Shown here: in pieces, positions 42,324 through 54,170 of the stretch
Numbering within the stretch: the first letter of the stretch is position 1
How the letters are laid out: every line of letters starts with the position of its first letter
Assembly (NCBI GenBank): GCA_963693305.1
Contig: OY855904.1
Location: forward strand, 13,545,996-13,609,995
Reading direction: 5' to 3'
Source of the DNA: Meandrina meandrites
Lineage: Eukaryota > Cnidaria > Anthozoa > Scleractinia > Meandrinidae
DNA length: 64,000 bases
Translations under genes and position numbers: made by a program
Notes under the pieces: generated by a model
What the model saw: only the letters and a program-made list of their open reading frames with translations
The model's database searches: none
What the model was told of the DNA's origin: nothing

Positions 42324-43178
42324 TTAGTTTTCTCTGCAAATAAGCTTCTTTATTTCCATTTTAATGTCCCTCTTCGAAATCGCGTAAACCAAAGGATTCA
42401 CAGCGGAGTTGAGTACTAGGAGTATAGTGGAGGTCTGGGCAGCTTTCTCGGACACTTGGCAAGAAAAAATCTTGCACAAAATTAAGAAAGTTGCCACTAT
42501 GTAGCATCCCAAGAACAGCACGACTAAAGCAATTATGAAGGGGGCTGTGCTGTGCTTTCTAGGTCGACGCGAAGTTGCAACTTCCGTGGTTGAGTTGCTG
42601 TGTTGAAGGTGCAGTTCCATTGCCGCATCTCGGTGCGACTGTGCACGGGCTACAACGAGGATACGAACAACGGCATAGAAGAGCAGTGCGCAGGATATTA
42701 TGTCAAAGGCCGAGACACCGATTAATCGTAAAGCATCCAGCGCGGTTTTGGAGTTTGTGGCGTACATTCCTACCAAAAGTGACAGCGAGATTGCGAAGGG
42801 GATCAACCAAGCTGTCAAGATAACCATTCCAGGGCGTCTCTCAGTCATGGACGTGTTGTATCTGAGTGGGTAAACGATGGCAATGTAACGATCATAAGTC
42901 AGGAAGCAAAGATTTGTGACGGAGGAGTGAAGGAAGAACCAGAAGAGTGCCATTTGCACCATCATGTCGCACGCCATTGAGTTATTACAAATATAGCTTG
43001 ATGGAAATACGACGATTCCGACTCCAAAGTCGGCCACTGCTAACGAAAGGACGAACCAGTTGGCCGAGGAATGTAGTCGACGGTTTGTGGCGACAAGGAA
43101 AACCACAAAGGCGTTTCCTATCGCTGTTAACACAGACAGTAACCAGCCGATAAAGTTAAGCCAATTTTCCGCCATCAT
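42324..43178 (-). CDS. Rhodopsin-like (class A) GPCR, duplicate 1
   Basis: Intronless frame of 284 residues with seven hydrophobic segments. TM1 has GNAFVVF (N1.50), TM2 SLAVADFGVGI (D2.50), TM3 ends in DRYIAIVYPLRY, TM4 has AWLIPF and TM7 NSAVNPLVYA (NPxxY). A short third loop with basic residues (RRPRKHST) precedes TM6. TM6 reads ALVVLFLGCYIVATFL and lacks the usual CWxP switch. N- and C-terminal tails are very short. The amine/melanocortin/adenosine-like look is common among intronless cnidarian receptors; the ligand cannot be assigned. The ATG at 43178 and ATG at 43175 (MM) are both possible starts. Its duplicate is at 53316-54170, about 88% identical by hand comparison (roughly 35 differences). 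Confidence 0.94.
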   Translation of the reverse strand: MMAENWLNFIGWLLSVLTAIGNAFVVFLVATNRRLHSSANWFVLSLAVADFGVGIVVFPSSYICNNSMACDMMVQMALFWFFLHSSVTNLCFLTYDRYIAIVYPLRYNTSMTERRPGMVILTAWLIPFAISLSLLVGMYATNSKTALDALRLIGVSAFDIISCALLFYAVVRILVVARAQSHRDAAMELHLQHSNSTTEVATSRRPRKHSTAPFIIALVVLFLGCYIVATFLILCKIFSCQVSEKAAQTSTILLVLNSAVNPLVYAISKRDIKMEIKKLICREN

Positions 43179-43446
43179 TTCATGTGAATGAAGAGACCGA
43201 ATTCCGAATTCGTCTCCCTCCGTCGATAGAATCGACTACTTGTTTTCAAAACAGGCATAGGTAGGCAGCTGTGAACTGTTTTGAATCAGTTTCAGTTTGG
43301 ACCGTATTTATAATTTTACCTAAACCTGTAATGTTCACAGATGACATATTCATTTTGTAAGGCAGCTGACTGTCATCAATGTCAGTCCCATGTCAGCACG
43401 AATGATAATCAATAAATATCAAGGAAAGGTTCTTTAAAAGGGCAAA

Positions 43447-46049
43447 CTACACTGTAAAAACAGACCAGTTAAGGTAACCATTTTAAAAGGCTATAACCAA
43501 TTGAAATAGATAGTCTTAATCTAAAAATAATCGGTTAAAAGTATAACCCATTTCTTACCGGTGAGATCAACCAATAATTAATTATTATTTTTACCCTAAA
43601 AATTGGTTGTAACAATGAATGTTCAAAATAACCATTTTTTGTTGTCAAAATAAACTAATTAAGGATTTGGTTTAAACGAGTGTAACTATTCTAAACCAGT
43701 CAATTAGAACATGTCAGAAACAACCATTTTTCATTTAGATACGAGTTCGTATCTTGTTTTTATTTTTCGGATGAAACTTAAGTTGAAATAAATTTAATCA
43801 ATCATTATATTTACTTCGCTTATTTCTGAGACTGGATGATATATTAGAATACTCCGTCCAAAAAACAATGCAAAGCATCGAGTCATTGTCATGTCTTAGA
43901 TCAGAAACGGCGTCTTATCCTATTTTAACACAACCTTTTCCATTTCCGTTCGGTAATGAAAGCATTTTAGGAATTTATCTTATCAGGCACTTTAAGTCAC
44001 GCGGTATTTTCCTTTTGAGGTTGCGGGTTTGTTTGGCTGATGCGTGAGCGTTTTTAATGATACGTATAATGCTAGATTTATCGCTAGTCGGTACTACCCA
44101 TGGCACGGGATTCCATTTCTTTTCGATCACCGTAAGCCGGCCGTCTCAAACGGATGAATTGTAGACATTATGTCGAATTTTCAAAGAGCGGCTTTCCTGC
44201 CACCCGGCCCAAGGTAATTATCTTTACTGATTGAAGGTCATTTGTGTTATGTTACTTAACACCTCAACGTCAAAATTTTTAGCCAATGAGAAGTAATAGA
44301 ATTTCGTTCAAATCCAACATATTTCCGTTGAAAGTCCTTTTGGTGAACAACCGCGTCCAAAAGGTCACGTAGAAGGCAGGTAAAGAGTAGAAGCTTCAGG
44401 GAACACGAGTCACTGCGTTAGCTATCATCGACATCGCAGCGATAATTGTGCAAGAATAGTAAAGGTGGTTCTGCAATTTGGAAGAAGGAAAAGATTTTGG
44501 AGAAATGAAAGGTAATTGACTATTGTTGGTTTTGCTTTGATTCATCGTGCATGCTTAGGATCGTACTGATCGTAAACACATGAAATTGTTTCTTCTAATT
44601 AAAAGAAAAGATGCTTACGGTTAACTATGTGCCTAATTCCTTGTATTTTCTTACTCCCTTATGTAAGATTCTGATGTGATTGTTAGCGAGAGCTGGCGCA
44701 TCGGCATGGACGTAATGGATCTGTTGGACATTATTTGCTATTGAATTGCAAAGTGAAACCCTTCGGAACAACTTTCAAAGCGTGTGAACTAAAGTCAGTT
44801 CAGAAATGGTAAGTATTTTGGCTGGTTGCTAATTTTAGTTTAAAATATTACAGACGGGAGAAATGATAAATAAAGAAATGAGATTCGGTCCTCTTGCTGT
44901 GTATCGGCTAAATAACTGTTCTCTTGCTTCTTGACATGTGCTAGAATTTGTCAGTAATCGCTCTCGATGAGAGCGCCTTCATGTGAAAACGGATAGCTAC
45001 TGATCTTGTCTTGAGAAACCTGTTAGACTTTCTTTACTGTCAGCAATTACTAATTTTCAAATATTCATTTTATTCATATAGAGTAAAGAAGTGGAAAAAA
45101 GGTTTGGTACGCTAGTAAAGACAGCAACATCACTGAGGCTTATCAGAAGCACTGTGTGAGTCAAGACTGTGGATGAACTTTAAATTGCCTGGCTCGAATG
45201 CACGATGGTCTGCAGGATTTTATCACCGACGGTATTCTTATGCAGCGGCTCCCGTTTAGGGTACTTTTTATGGCACCAATATGGAGGTTTCAACGGATAT
45301 ATCGGTGGGCATGAACGGAACGTTTTCCTTTTCTAATTTTTTTTTTGTCATGTAAGACTGGATGTAAGAACATTGTATATGCTATTAACACAGTTAAGTG
45401 CAACAATCGTGCTGTGAAGCAGTGTCGTCAGCTCTGGTAGGTTGCATGAATGGCGAGAAAAATATTGACTACTGTGTTTATATAATTATAGTAACGTTTG
45501 ATGTGCAGATATTGTAACCCGTTTTGGGGTGAGGACAAATGTTAAAACAACTATTAAAAATGTTTAAAAGTACTATTATTGTGAATTTATTGTAATCCAT
45601 TAATTATCGGTTAAAACAGCCCATTTGTTATAACCGATAAGGAATGGTTATATCTACCACCCGTTAACTATTTTAAATCGGTTACCACAGATTCATGGTA
45701 GGATCCAAAAAAACAGGGTTAGCATAACCATAAAAAATGGTTATTTTAACCAATACTGATGTGTTGACAATGTTTGACTGTTTTTAAAAGTTAATATGAC
45801 CGAAAACTTACAGTCATTTTTAACCAAAATAATAAAGGTCATGACAACCTATTTTTAATGGTTGAAAAAATCCGTGTGGGTGAGATTAGAAACAATCATT
45901 GTTAATGGTTAATGTAACCTTTTTAAAATGGTTGTTCCAACTGATGGGCAAAATGGTTAAAACGAACGATTATCTTTGGGTCACTATAACCCAAAAAAAT
46001 ATAGTTACCACAGATTCAAACTATAACCATTTTTTTTTGGTTGTTGTAA
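43447..46049. mobile_element. 2.6 kb insertion with AACCATTTT-rich ends
   Basis: Absent from duplicate 2, where the flanks are continuous near 55800. The first about 300 bp and last about 500 bp are dense in AACCATTTT/AAAATGGTT words in both orientations. The middle 1.7 kb has no long open frame. It is bordered by two copies of a roughly 38 bp stretch (43409-43446 and 46050-46087, sharing GGAAAGGTTCTTTAAAAGGG), an unusually long flank repeat. The middle shows several splice-like GTAAGT/GTAATT sites (44214, 44511, 44809). I cannot assign a family. Confidence 0.75.
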
Positions 46050-47074
46050 TCAACAAAGATCATGGAAAGGTTCTTTAAAAGGGCAACCTAATAAAAAGAT
46101 CTTACGAAAATGACAATAAAGAACCAGAAGTGTCTTTTTACGGCGATCACGAATGTTTGGTGAGAGGTTCTTATTTATTGATTTATATATTCGATTTACG
46201 TCATGAGTGGCTTATAAGGATTGACTACTCAAAGCTCTAAAAGACGCATTTTGTTTCGGTGTGCTTCAATCATTAGCATTGTTTTAAGAGAGTTGGTTTT
46301 AGGACACTATTTCATCATTGCTTAATGCATTTGCCAGGTTTGAGGGAATTTTAGATCTGAACATATACACTGGCGCGCCCCTTAATTGTATCCGGCTTTG
46401 TTGTGAAAATTGTTTGTATTATATCAAATTTTGTCTCTCGATAATTATTCAGTCAAGCTGGGGCTTTTGGCGCCTGAATACATTTTCGTAGATCTGTGTA
46501 GGTATATATAACTTTTATGATGATTAATTAATAATTTTATTTTTGAAAGAATAATAAAAAAAAAACACATCATGTTCAACTTCAACAATTTTATACCGAA
46601 TCGAAAGTACGCTGGAGATCTGTAACTGAAGAACCACAAAAATGACATTTTCACACCGAAGTTTTACAATGTAAACCGTGACTCCAGCGGCGGCGACTGC
46701 TAAGGAAATTAAAGACGGACCCGAACCAGATGGCCGAGGAAGGTAGTCGGTAGGTTTTAGCGAAAAGAAAGACTGCTCTTGCTGTTAGACCGAAAGTAAC
46801 TAGCCGATGGAATTAAGCCATTGTTCCACCACCATTTTAAGCTAATAAAGTGTCATATTTGGAAAATAACCACCTGTTTTTTCTGTGCAATATTTGCTAG
46901 ATGTTGTCTATGTTGAATAAAGATTTCCGATCGTTGTTAGCCTTTTCAGAACTCAGTTCCGCTCTTAGCAAACAATTGTATAGTAAGTGAATGAGAATGT
47001 AGAATTGAAATGTGCTCTGTTGTTTCAGGTAGCTGGCTTCTGTTGAATTCAAAAGAAAGCAATTAGATCATATT

Positions 47075-47630
47075 TTTTATTTGTTTTTTAAATTGATCTT
47101 TATTTGTTATCTGCATGTGTTTACATGGTACAATGTTTACATTATTACAAGTGCTACAAGTGCAAAGGATTACAAGTGTGTTTACACGTACAGTATTTTC
47201 ATTGTTACAAGAGCAGTATTTACATTGTTACAAATGTCTGTTACTTATAGCGCTTTGGGGGAGGAGTGTTTTTTCTATTCAATGATTAAGAGAGATGTTC
47301 TATTCTGTATTTGGATAACACTTTATCAACGAAAGTAGAGAGGTGGATAGCTTTGCTTTGCATCTTACAGGTGTAGATGTACAAGGACGTATAATTAAAT
47401 TTCTTTAATAGTGTTTTATCATATGGACCAGACATGATGCCAAATACTTTTTCTTCCTTTGTTGGGGTAAAATTTGAATTATTGACAGTATTAAACCAGT
47501 CGATGACATTTTTTACGAAGCTCTTAAGAAATCCGCAATCAATAAAAGTGTGATCAATTGAATCGTGTTCACCGCAGTAGAGACATTCGTCATCCGTTTT
47601 GATTCCGTATCGAAAAAGATCATATTGTAT
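47075..47630 (-). mobile_element. 5'-truncated LINE tail (C-terminal zinc knuckle)
   Basis: On the minus strand one frame reads DLFRYGIKTDDECLYCGE, then HDSIDHTFIDC, the Cys/His knuckle at the end of L1-like ORF2, followed by a tail ending near 47336. A T-rich 3' end lies at about 47080. Both sides carry AGATCATATT (47066 and 47620 regions); duplicate 2 has the single site AGATTATATT near 57735. This fits a short, 5'-truncated target-primed insertion in duplicate 1. It is diverged from the LINE in PIGC. Confidence 0.72.
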
Positions 47631-48040
47631 TTACAGTAAAGCTGTAATGAGCGAATATTACAAGTGTCATTGTTGAACTCGTACTTATAGTCTTTGCTCA
47701 CTTCGATAGTTTTAGTTAATTCATTCATATTCAGATTACTGTAAAATGCCATGTATTCGCAAATAACACTACTATTTACGCACATCTTGTACACATGATA
47801 CCTTACTAGGCCTTTCCACTTTCTTTAATTGCACGCAATTTTCGCGGAAAAAAATGACACGAAAATTAAGTGACCGTCATTAGGCTGAATATGAAATAAT
47901 GAAAAATAAAAATCAAACTGGTTTGAAAAATTTTGAACCAAAGATAAATTTAAACCACAACAGTTTCATGCATTTTGTACATGGCCAAACCATAAACAGC
48001 ATATCGGATCCGAAAAGATCTGCGGTCCATAAAAACTAAT

Positions 48041-49338
48041 TGAACCAGAAGTCCATAACTAGAAGTCTACATCTGGTATTGGGGCGCGTGCTATGTCTTT
48101 CGCGTGTAGGCTATTTTTAGAAACTGATGTCTCGCGAGAAAATGACGTAACCCACTATTTCGACACCATTGGAGTTCTAAGTTGCGGCCGAATATTTTGG
48201 AAAGTGGCAGGTGAAATAAATCAAATCACATCAAAACACTTGACAGGCCATTCTCTTTAATTCTCACATTTTGACAGAAGTAGTATCGTAGATAGTGATT
48301 TCAAACGTCTGTTCAGTGGCATTTGAAGGCGAGTGAAAAAGCAACCCGTCGCCGGGTTTCCGTAGACAAACTCACAAAACAAACAGGTCGACTTTTTATA
48401 ATTTACGAGAGAATTTATGAACAGAAGTTCTCCAAACTTTTAGTAGTTAAGTGTGTCTTTATTTTGTACAGCATATCCTCGTGTTAAAATACTGAACAAC
48501 ATACACAACACGATAGCTGCACACTGCAAAGTGCCCGAGAAGCACAACTTGAATTAAACTTTTGACGGATGTGAATGAAATCATCATTGTTCGATGAATT
48601 AAACTCGTATTTCTATTCATATTAAAACAAGTACATTACCTTAGTCAGTCTTTTGTTTTCATGCCGTCCTTATAATTCCAAAAACATGCGAAACTCGCCA
48701 AACTTGTCGTTTTCTCTGAATGTTGTTCTCAAACGAATCAAACTTCATTCTGTTCATTCCGCGCTCGATGTTGAGCGCTTCAGGGACCACGGTTTTGTTT
48801 TGCAAAATAGCAACGAACCTGTGCCAAAATGCACTTGCTCTCTTAATGCCTGTCTTCATCTTGAGAGTACCATTAATCTTTAGTGTCTTCGCATTTTGAA
48901 TTTGACTCGGAATTAGTCTATCTTGCCCGCTGCCATTTCGTATTTCTGACTCCAAAACACTGAGGTCCTCTCGCTTATTTGGATGCTCCGAATTTTTACA
49001 ACTTCGATGCTATCGTCATCGATGAAAGATGGCCTGATGATTCTTGTCCGGACGATTTAATCCTCGCAAAACGGAAATTACGATGACCAACAAACAGAAA
49101 TTTCGTAATGCCGTTCGCTCGAGTTCACTCGTCCTCTGCAGTTCTGCTTTTCTTCAAAAATTTGTTCAACCAATCAAAGGCGCGAATTAAAAAATACTTC
49201 AATGTGATTGGCTACTTGTTCGCGGCAAAGCTGTTCTAAAAATAGCCTACACGCGAGGAACGCGAGGTACACGCGAAAGACATATCTCAAAGCCTATTAC
49301 CAGAGATGTAGACTTCTAGTTATGGACTTCTGATTGAA
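48041..49338. repeat. TIR element, about 1.3 kb, no transposase
   Basis: Long inverted ends of about 85-100 bp. TGAACCAGAAGTCCATAACT followed by AGAAGTCTACATCT at the left faces the complement at 49233-49338, with inner words GTCTTTCGCGTGTAGGCTAT also paired. The 1.1 kb interior has no recognisable gene; a 98-codon minus-strand frame (48955-48659) has no known domain. Confidence 0.8.
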
Positions 49339-49351
49339 CTGATGTGGCAAA

Positions 49352-50037
49352 GGGCCCGGACGCACTGGGCAAATTTTTGTTTATTTTGCGAAAAAATCTG
49401 TCATCAATTCCCTGAGACAAGTGCGCCCAGTGAGTTTTGGATCTACCAAATTTTTCAAGGCTTACCAAACTTCAAAGACGCCGTCGTCCTACTCGGAGCA
49501 GGACAAATTTTTGTCAGGCGTGAAATTTGACAGATTTGTCAATATACACGCTGTGATTTGAAGGAAAATGTCAGTCAAGAAAATTTGATCTCTATTTGAA
49601 GTCGGAGTATTTCAGTCCGATCCAAAGCCCACCAAAATTATTTCATATTTGCGCAGCAATCAAACGGTGAAGATGAAAGATTCGTACCTCGGTATGATCC
49701 TTACTAAGAATACAACGATCATGGTTCCCCAATTTACGTTCAGTTGCTTCTCCGGGGCCAAGTACTGTTTAATTTGTACATTCCAATATATGCAAACCGA
49801 CCAAATACACATCCATATGCAAACCATCCGAGTCAGCCTAGTACATGTACAAGAAAGCAGCCAAGTTGTGCCATATTGTTGTTTTTTTTTTTCGTGCGAT
49901 TGGCACTTGTAGTTAACATTATTTTGCTGTTTCTCAGTGCGCCCACGCTTGACAAATTGAAAATTTGGCAGAGACAAATTTTGTCGAGATTTTTGGAAGG
50001 GCAAAACAAATTTTGTCAGTGCAGTGCGTCCGGACCC
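49352..50037. repeat. TIR element, about 690 bp
   Basis: Inverted ends GGGCCCGGACGCACTG (49352) and CAGTGCGTCCGGACCC (to 50037), with inner paired ACAAATTTTTGT-type and GTGCGCCCA words. It lies 13 bp from the preceding TIR element. No coding capacity recognised. Confidence 0.8.
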
Positions 50038-51097
50038 AAACGTCCGTGAAAGATCTAATCGGCCACACACATCTCCGTTCGCGGTCCTTTGCAAAATCAT
50101 TTCACCATAACAAAACATTGTCTCCTTGTTTGGATTTTTTGGCGGGAAACTATCTGGGCTCGCGGCTCGCAAAAAAGGCTCGCAGGTTCGCAGATTAGCC
50201 TTCCCCACAATTGGACTGGACAATTCACAATCAAGCGATTCATAATTCTGACCTTATACATTTTACTCTACTACAGTTTACATGGTACATCTTGCGTAAC
50301 GAGGAATTTAAGCTAATTTCCTCACGATCACGAGTAGTTTAAAATCAAAACCCCTAACAATTTCACAATATAACACGTTCTCTTAAGAAAATACAACCAA
50401 GTATTTTTATTATTGGTAATAGTGATGGAAGGCATAAAAAGCAATGTGAGTGTTAATTTTGTGGAAGGAATTTAGCGGTTTGCGCTATCTTACGGCACCG
50501 TGATTCGCAAATAATTTTATTATCCCCAGTTACCGCTTTTCTGCACCGAGATAATACCAATGGTGGTTAAATTAATGTCAGTGACAGTTGTACAGAATGA
50601 AAACCTACCTTTCACCAGAGTGTTTTGAGCTAGTGTTATATTTTGTACAAAGAGTTGTTTTTGCGAGTAGTTAAAATGACGTGCGGAGGCGAAGAAATTT
50701 TTTTCACCGTCTTCAAGTTTGGTTTGGGCTAAATTTATCAAGGTTAATAAGCATTTTAAATCATAAATTGGCCTTTCAGCGTGTCTAGTTGTAATAAAAG
50801 TTTACTTCAGAAACGAATTATTTGTCTGAATTTAGTACGCGTATGGTTTATTTTTTCCACTCGCACGTTTGTGCATGTTAAATGCCGTAATAGAGTCGGG
50901 TATTTTGGGTGCGCGCTAATAGAAGCCTTCAGGACTCGGAGTCAATGGGCTGATACATCGCAAATCGCTTTCAACATTATCATTTCCCCTACGCATACTC
51001 CATGCAAAATAGTCGGTATCTCGAAGAGATCTTTGATCTAAACTAAAAATAGATTTAAAGCAGTACAAGAAATAACATCAAGATTCTCGTGTTTAAA
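50038..51097. other. Spacer between elements and duplicate 2
   Basis: AT-rich DNA with short overlapping frames; nothing recognisable before the second duplicate begins at about 51098. Confidence 0.4.
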
Positions 51098-51143
51098 ATT
51101 CTCCGTTTTGCTGTTTGGGTGCAAACAATCAATAGCGAGGTTT

Positions 51144-51456
51144 CACAGCATGGAAACATAACTTTACTGTGGTGTAAAGCTTAAGTAAAGCTGGCGTAAA
51201 TTTGGAATTTAATCAGCTTTACGCTAACTTTACAGTTTTTAAAGCTGACCTTTATGCCAGCTTTACACTCAAGTGTAACGGCATGTAAATAAACACATTT
51301 ACACCAACTTTAAATCACATTTACACACGGTTAAGCGTAAAGGTGGGCTTACACCACCTTTAACAACATTTAATTGATGGTGTAAAATTGGATAACCAAC
51401 TTTACACCAGATTTAACCACCTTTAATTTCACGTAAATCCCAATTTTCATGCTGTG
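51144..51456. mobile_element. MITE with CACAGCATG ends, copy 1
   Basis: Ends CACAGCATGGAAAC and TTTTCATGCTGTG, flanked by TTT on both sides. The interior is dense in GTAAAGCTGG/CCAGCTTTAC words in both orientations. The empty site in duplicate 1 (about 40063) is intact, so the insertion post-dates the duplication. A second copy lies at 59960-60276. Confidence 0.92.
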
Positions 51457-53315
51457 TTTGGAGAAATAGTGAAAGATACCTGTAGGTACCATGCATAGTT
51501 CTGTGAACTGAATCATGGACCTGAGCTTAGCGGACGCTTTTACTTTTGGATAAATGCGTTGCAAGTAAACAGATTCAAATATTGTAAGAAATAAATTCAT
51601 TTTCTGAAGTCATAATCCGCTTATTGCTGAAGAATAAGGTTTTAGGCGAGCATATGCAACATATAATCCAGCTGAAGAGCAAACGAAACTCGCAGTTTTA
51701 AATTTTGTCGCTTTAAATTGAATTTGGTGATTGTTCCCATCATGATAACACAATAGTAACGTTTGTAAAGAGCGTACTCTCCTGGTTCGCCTAAATTCGA
51801 AAGATAGAGATTGGAGTTTCAAAGCATTGTTATCCTTGTTGTTTGAATTCTTGACCCACAAAAACAATTGATGTGTTATCTGTTTGAGCTTTCATGTCGC
51901 AACAGTGTTAGTACGTGGTCAACATGAATTTTCAGTTTTCAGGATGAATGCATAAATTCTGTTAAAATTTTATTTTAGCTTGTATGGAAACAATTATTGC
52001 TAGTATATGAGCTTGTGAATTCCACACAAATGAACTGGGATCGCATTTACGGAAAGAGCAAAATTTGCGGAGCTCTTCTGTTCCATGACTGTTACTGACG
52101 CGACTTTTTAAAATTGAAGCCAACAAAGTGCTAGACGGGGCCTTTTTATAGGCTCGCTCCGTGTTTAATCTAACCATCGGCAGTCTGTGGTAACAAATCG
52201 CAACTTATATTTTCCGACATTTAATTAAAATTTAGTGTTCACTACGGGTAAGCAAATGTCAAACTCGGAGAATGAACATAAAGGTTGATAATACCCAAGG
52301 CGGAATGTTAATTTATCATGTTTTGTGTAAAGCAAATAACACTTCATCTTTAATCATTTTCAAATCACCATGGAATCAGAAATCTGACTAAATAGTTAAC
52401 TTAATTTAGCGTTCACTGAATTAGAAAAAAGTGTGTCCGATTACCTTAGAAACTTAGAGAATGAAAATTACGAATGCAATGATCACTGACGGTGGAAATT
52501 TGATTGCATTGCTTGGGTTCAAACCGTTGGGATATGTTAAGATCTATTTGTATAAACAGACGTGCTGCGCAAAGATATGCAAAACACACGATACTGTTGA
52601 CGCAATATGCGAGATCGAAAAAAACAGGTAAAATGCAAAGCGAAATAAAATTACAACACTATAACATTATTAATTGAAATCAAGAGACATACTTTAAACC
52701 TTGGCTTTTAAGCTTTTTTATAATTGCGAAAATTTAATGCAGTGAACAAGACAAGTTAAACATTACGCGCGGCTTTAAAAATGGGCTAATTTGCATTAAA
52801 GGACGTCAATTCGAACCTCCAGTTCACATGGGTACATCCTCTTGCCTCAGAGTTTGGCTTCATCTTTGGCCGGGTCATGTTAAAACGACAGGCCTAGGGC
52901 TACAGTTTTACTTATTTGTACAAGACACAGCAGTTTTCTCGCCCAGACCGGGGCCTCATACCTAAAGATTTTATGGCGTTCCTATCAATAGGAATTGGCG
53001 GCTTCAAGGTCGTCTTTCATCTTCAGAAATACAATGTGTTGAAATTTATACCTCTCACGTAATAATTATATAAGTAAATCTTCAAGAACAATAATTATAG
53101 ACACGATAGGTAGCAACCCTTTCTCTTGTTATGAGCACTATATAGTGATACAGATGCCACTCTATTAGAGAATACATCGGGGATAATTTATATAGCAAAC
53201 CCTTGTATTGTTTACAAGACAAACTAAAAGGCTATTTGCTAAAGTGATGTCTTTAAATTAACACTACTGTAATAAAAATGTCAACCTTTTAGAGACTACT
53301 TCGGGAATGTTCGCT

Positions 53316-54170
53316 TTAGTTTTCTCTACAAATAAGCCGACTTATTTCCATCTTTATGTCACTTTTCAAAAACGCGTAAACCAAAGGATTCACAGCGGAG
53401 TTGAGTACTAGGAGTATAGTGAGGACCTGGCCAGCTTTATCGGACACTTGGCAAGAAAAAATCTTGCACAAAACTAAGAAAGTTGCCACTATGTAGCATC
53501 CCAAGAACAGCACGACTAAGGCAATTATGAAGGGTGCTGTGTTGTGCTTTCTCCGTCGACGCGAAGTTGCAGCTTCCGTGGTTGAGTGGCTAGGCTGAAC
53601 GTGCAGTTCCATCGCCGCATCTTGGTGCGACTGTGCACGTGCAACAACTAGGACACGAACAACGGCATAGAAGAGCAGTGCGCAGGATATTATGTCAAAG
53701 GCCGAGACGCCGATTAATCGTAAAGCATTCAGCGCAGTGTTGGAGTTTGTAGCGTACATTCCCACAAGAAGTGACAGCGAGATTGCAAAGGGAATCAACC
53801 ATGCTGTCAGGATAACCATTCCAGGGCGTCTCTCAGTCATGAACGTATTGTATCTGAGTGGGTGAACGATGGCAGTGTAACGATCATAAGTCAAGAAGCA
53901 AAGATTTGTGACGGAGGAGTGGAGGAAGAACCAGTAGAATGCCATTTGCACCGTCATGTTGCACGCCATTGAGTACTTACAAAAATAACTTGATGGAAAT
54001 ACGACGATTCCGACTCCAAAGTCGGCCACTGCTAACGAAAGGACGAACCAGTTGGCCGAGGAATGTAGTCGACGGTTTTTGGCGACAAGGAAAACCACAA
54101 AGGTGTTTCCTGTTGCTGTTACCACAGACAGTAACCAGCCTATAAAGTTAAGCCAATTTTCCGCCATCAT
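53316..54170 (-). CDS. Rhodopsin-like (class A) GPCR, duplicate 2
   Basis: Intronless 284-residue receptor, full-length paralogue of the one at 42324-43178, with no stops or frameshifts. It keeps GNTFVVF, SLAVADFGVGI, DRYTAIVHPLRY and NSAVNPLVYA, and also lacks CWxP in TM6 (LFLGCYIVATFL). Differences cluster around the TM2-TM3 region (SSYFCKYSMACNMT against SSYICNNSMACDMM), the third loop, TM7 (AFLKSD against AISKRD) and the C-terminus. The retained open frame in both copies suggests both are, or recently were, functional. The changes near the extracellular side may alter ligand preference. The promoter-side flank is interrupted about 170 bp upstream by the TIR element starting near 54341. 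Confidence 0.94.
   Translation of the reverse strand: MMAENWLNFIGWLLSVVTATGNTFVVFLVAKNRRLHSSANWFVLSLAVADFGVGIVVFPSSYFCKYSMACNMTVQMAFYWFFLHSSVTNLCFLTYDRYTAIVHPLRYNTFMTERRPGMVILTAWLIPFAISLSLLVGMYATNSNTALNALRLIGVSAFDIISCALLFYAVVRVLVVARAQSHQDAAMELHVQPSHSTTEAATSRRRRKHNTAPFIIALVVLFLGCYIVATFLVLCKIFSCQVSDKAGQVLTILLVLNSAVNPLVYAFLKSDIKMEISRLICREN

Larger units (their letters stand above)
40020..47660. repeat. Segmental tandem duplication, copy 1
   Basis: From TTTGGGTGCAAACAATC at about 40035 to TTTACAGTAAAGCTGTAAT at about 47655, this segment aligns in order with 51098-57777. It includes the single-exon GPCR and its flanks. Copy-specific insertions explain the length differences: here a MITE (40288-40653), a 2.6 kb element (43447-46049), a LINE tail (47075-47630) and a local tandem repeat (41459-41945). 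Confidence 0.92.

Noticed and set aside
47657..47794. N-terminal part of a 93-codon minus-strand frame beside the LINE tail
   Set aside because: The sister duplicate supports only the part below about 47630 as inserted LINE; the rest has no motif and is likely a chance frame.
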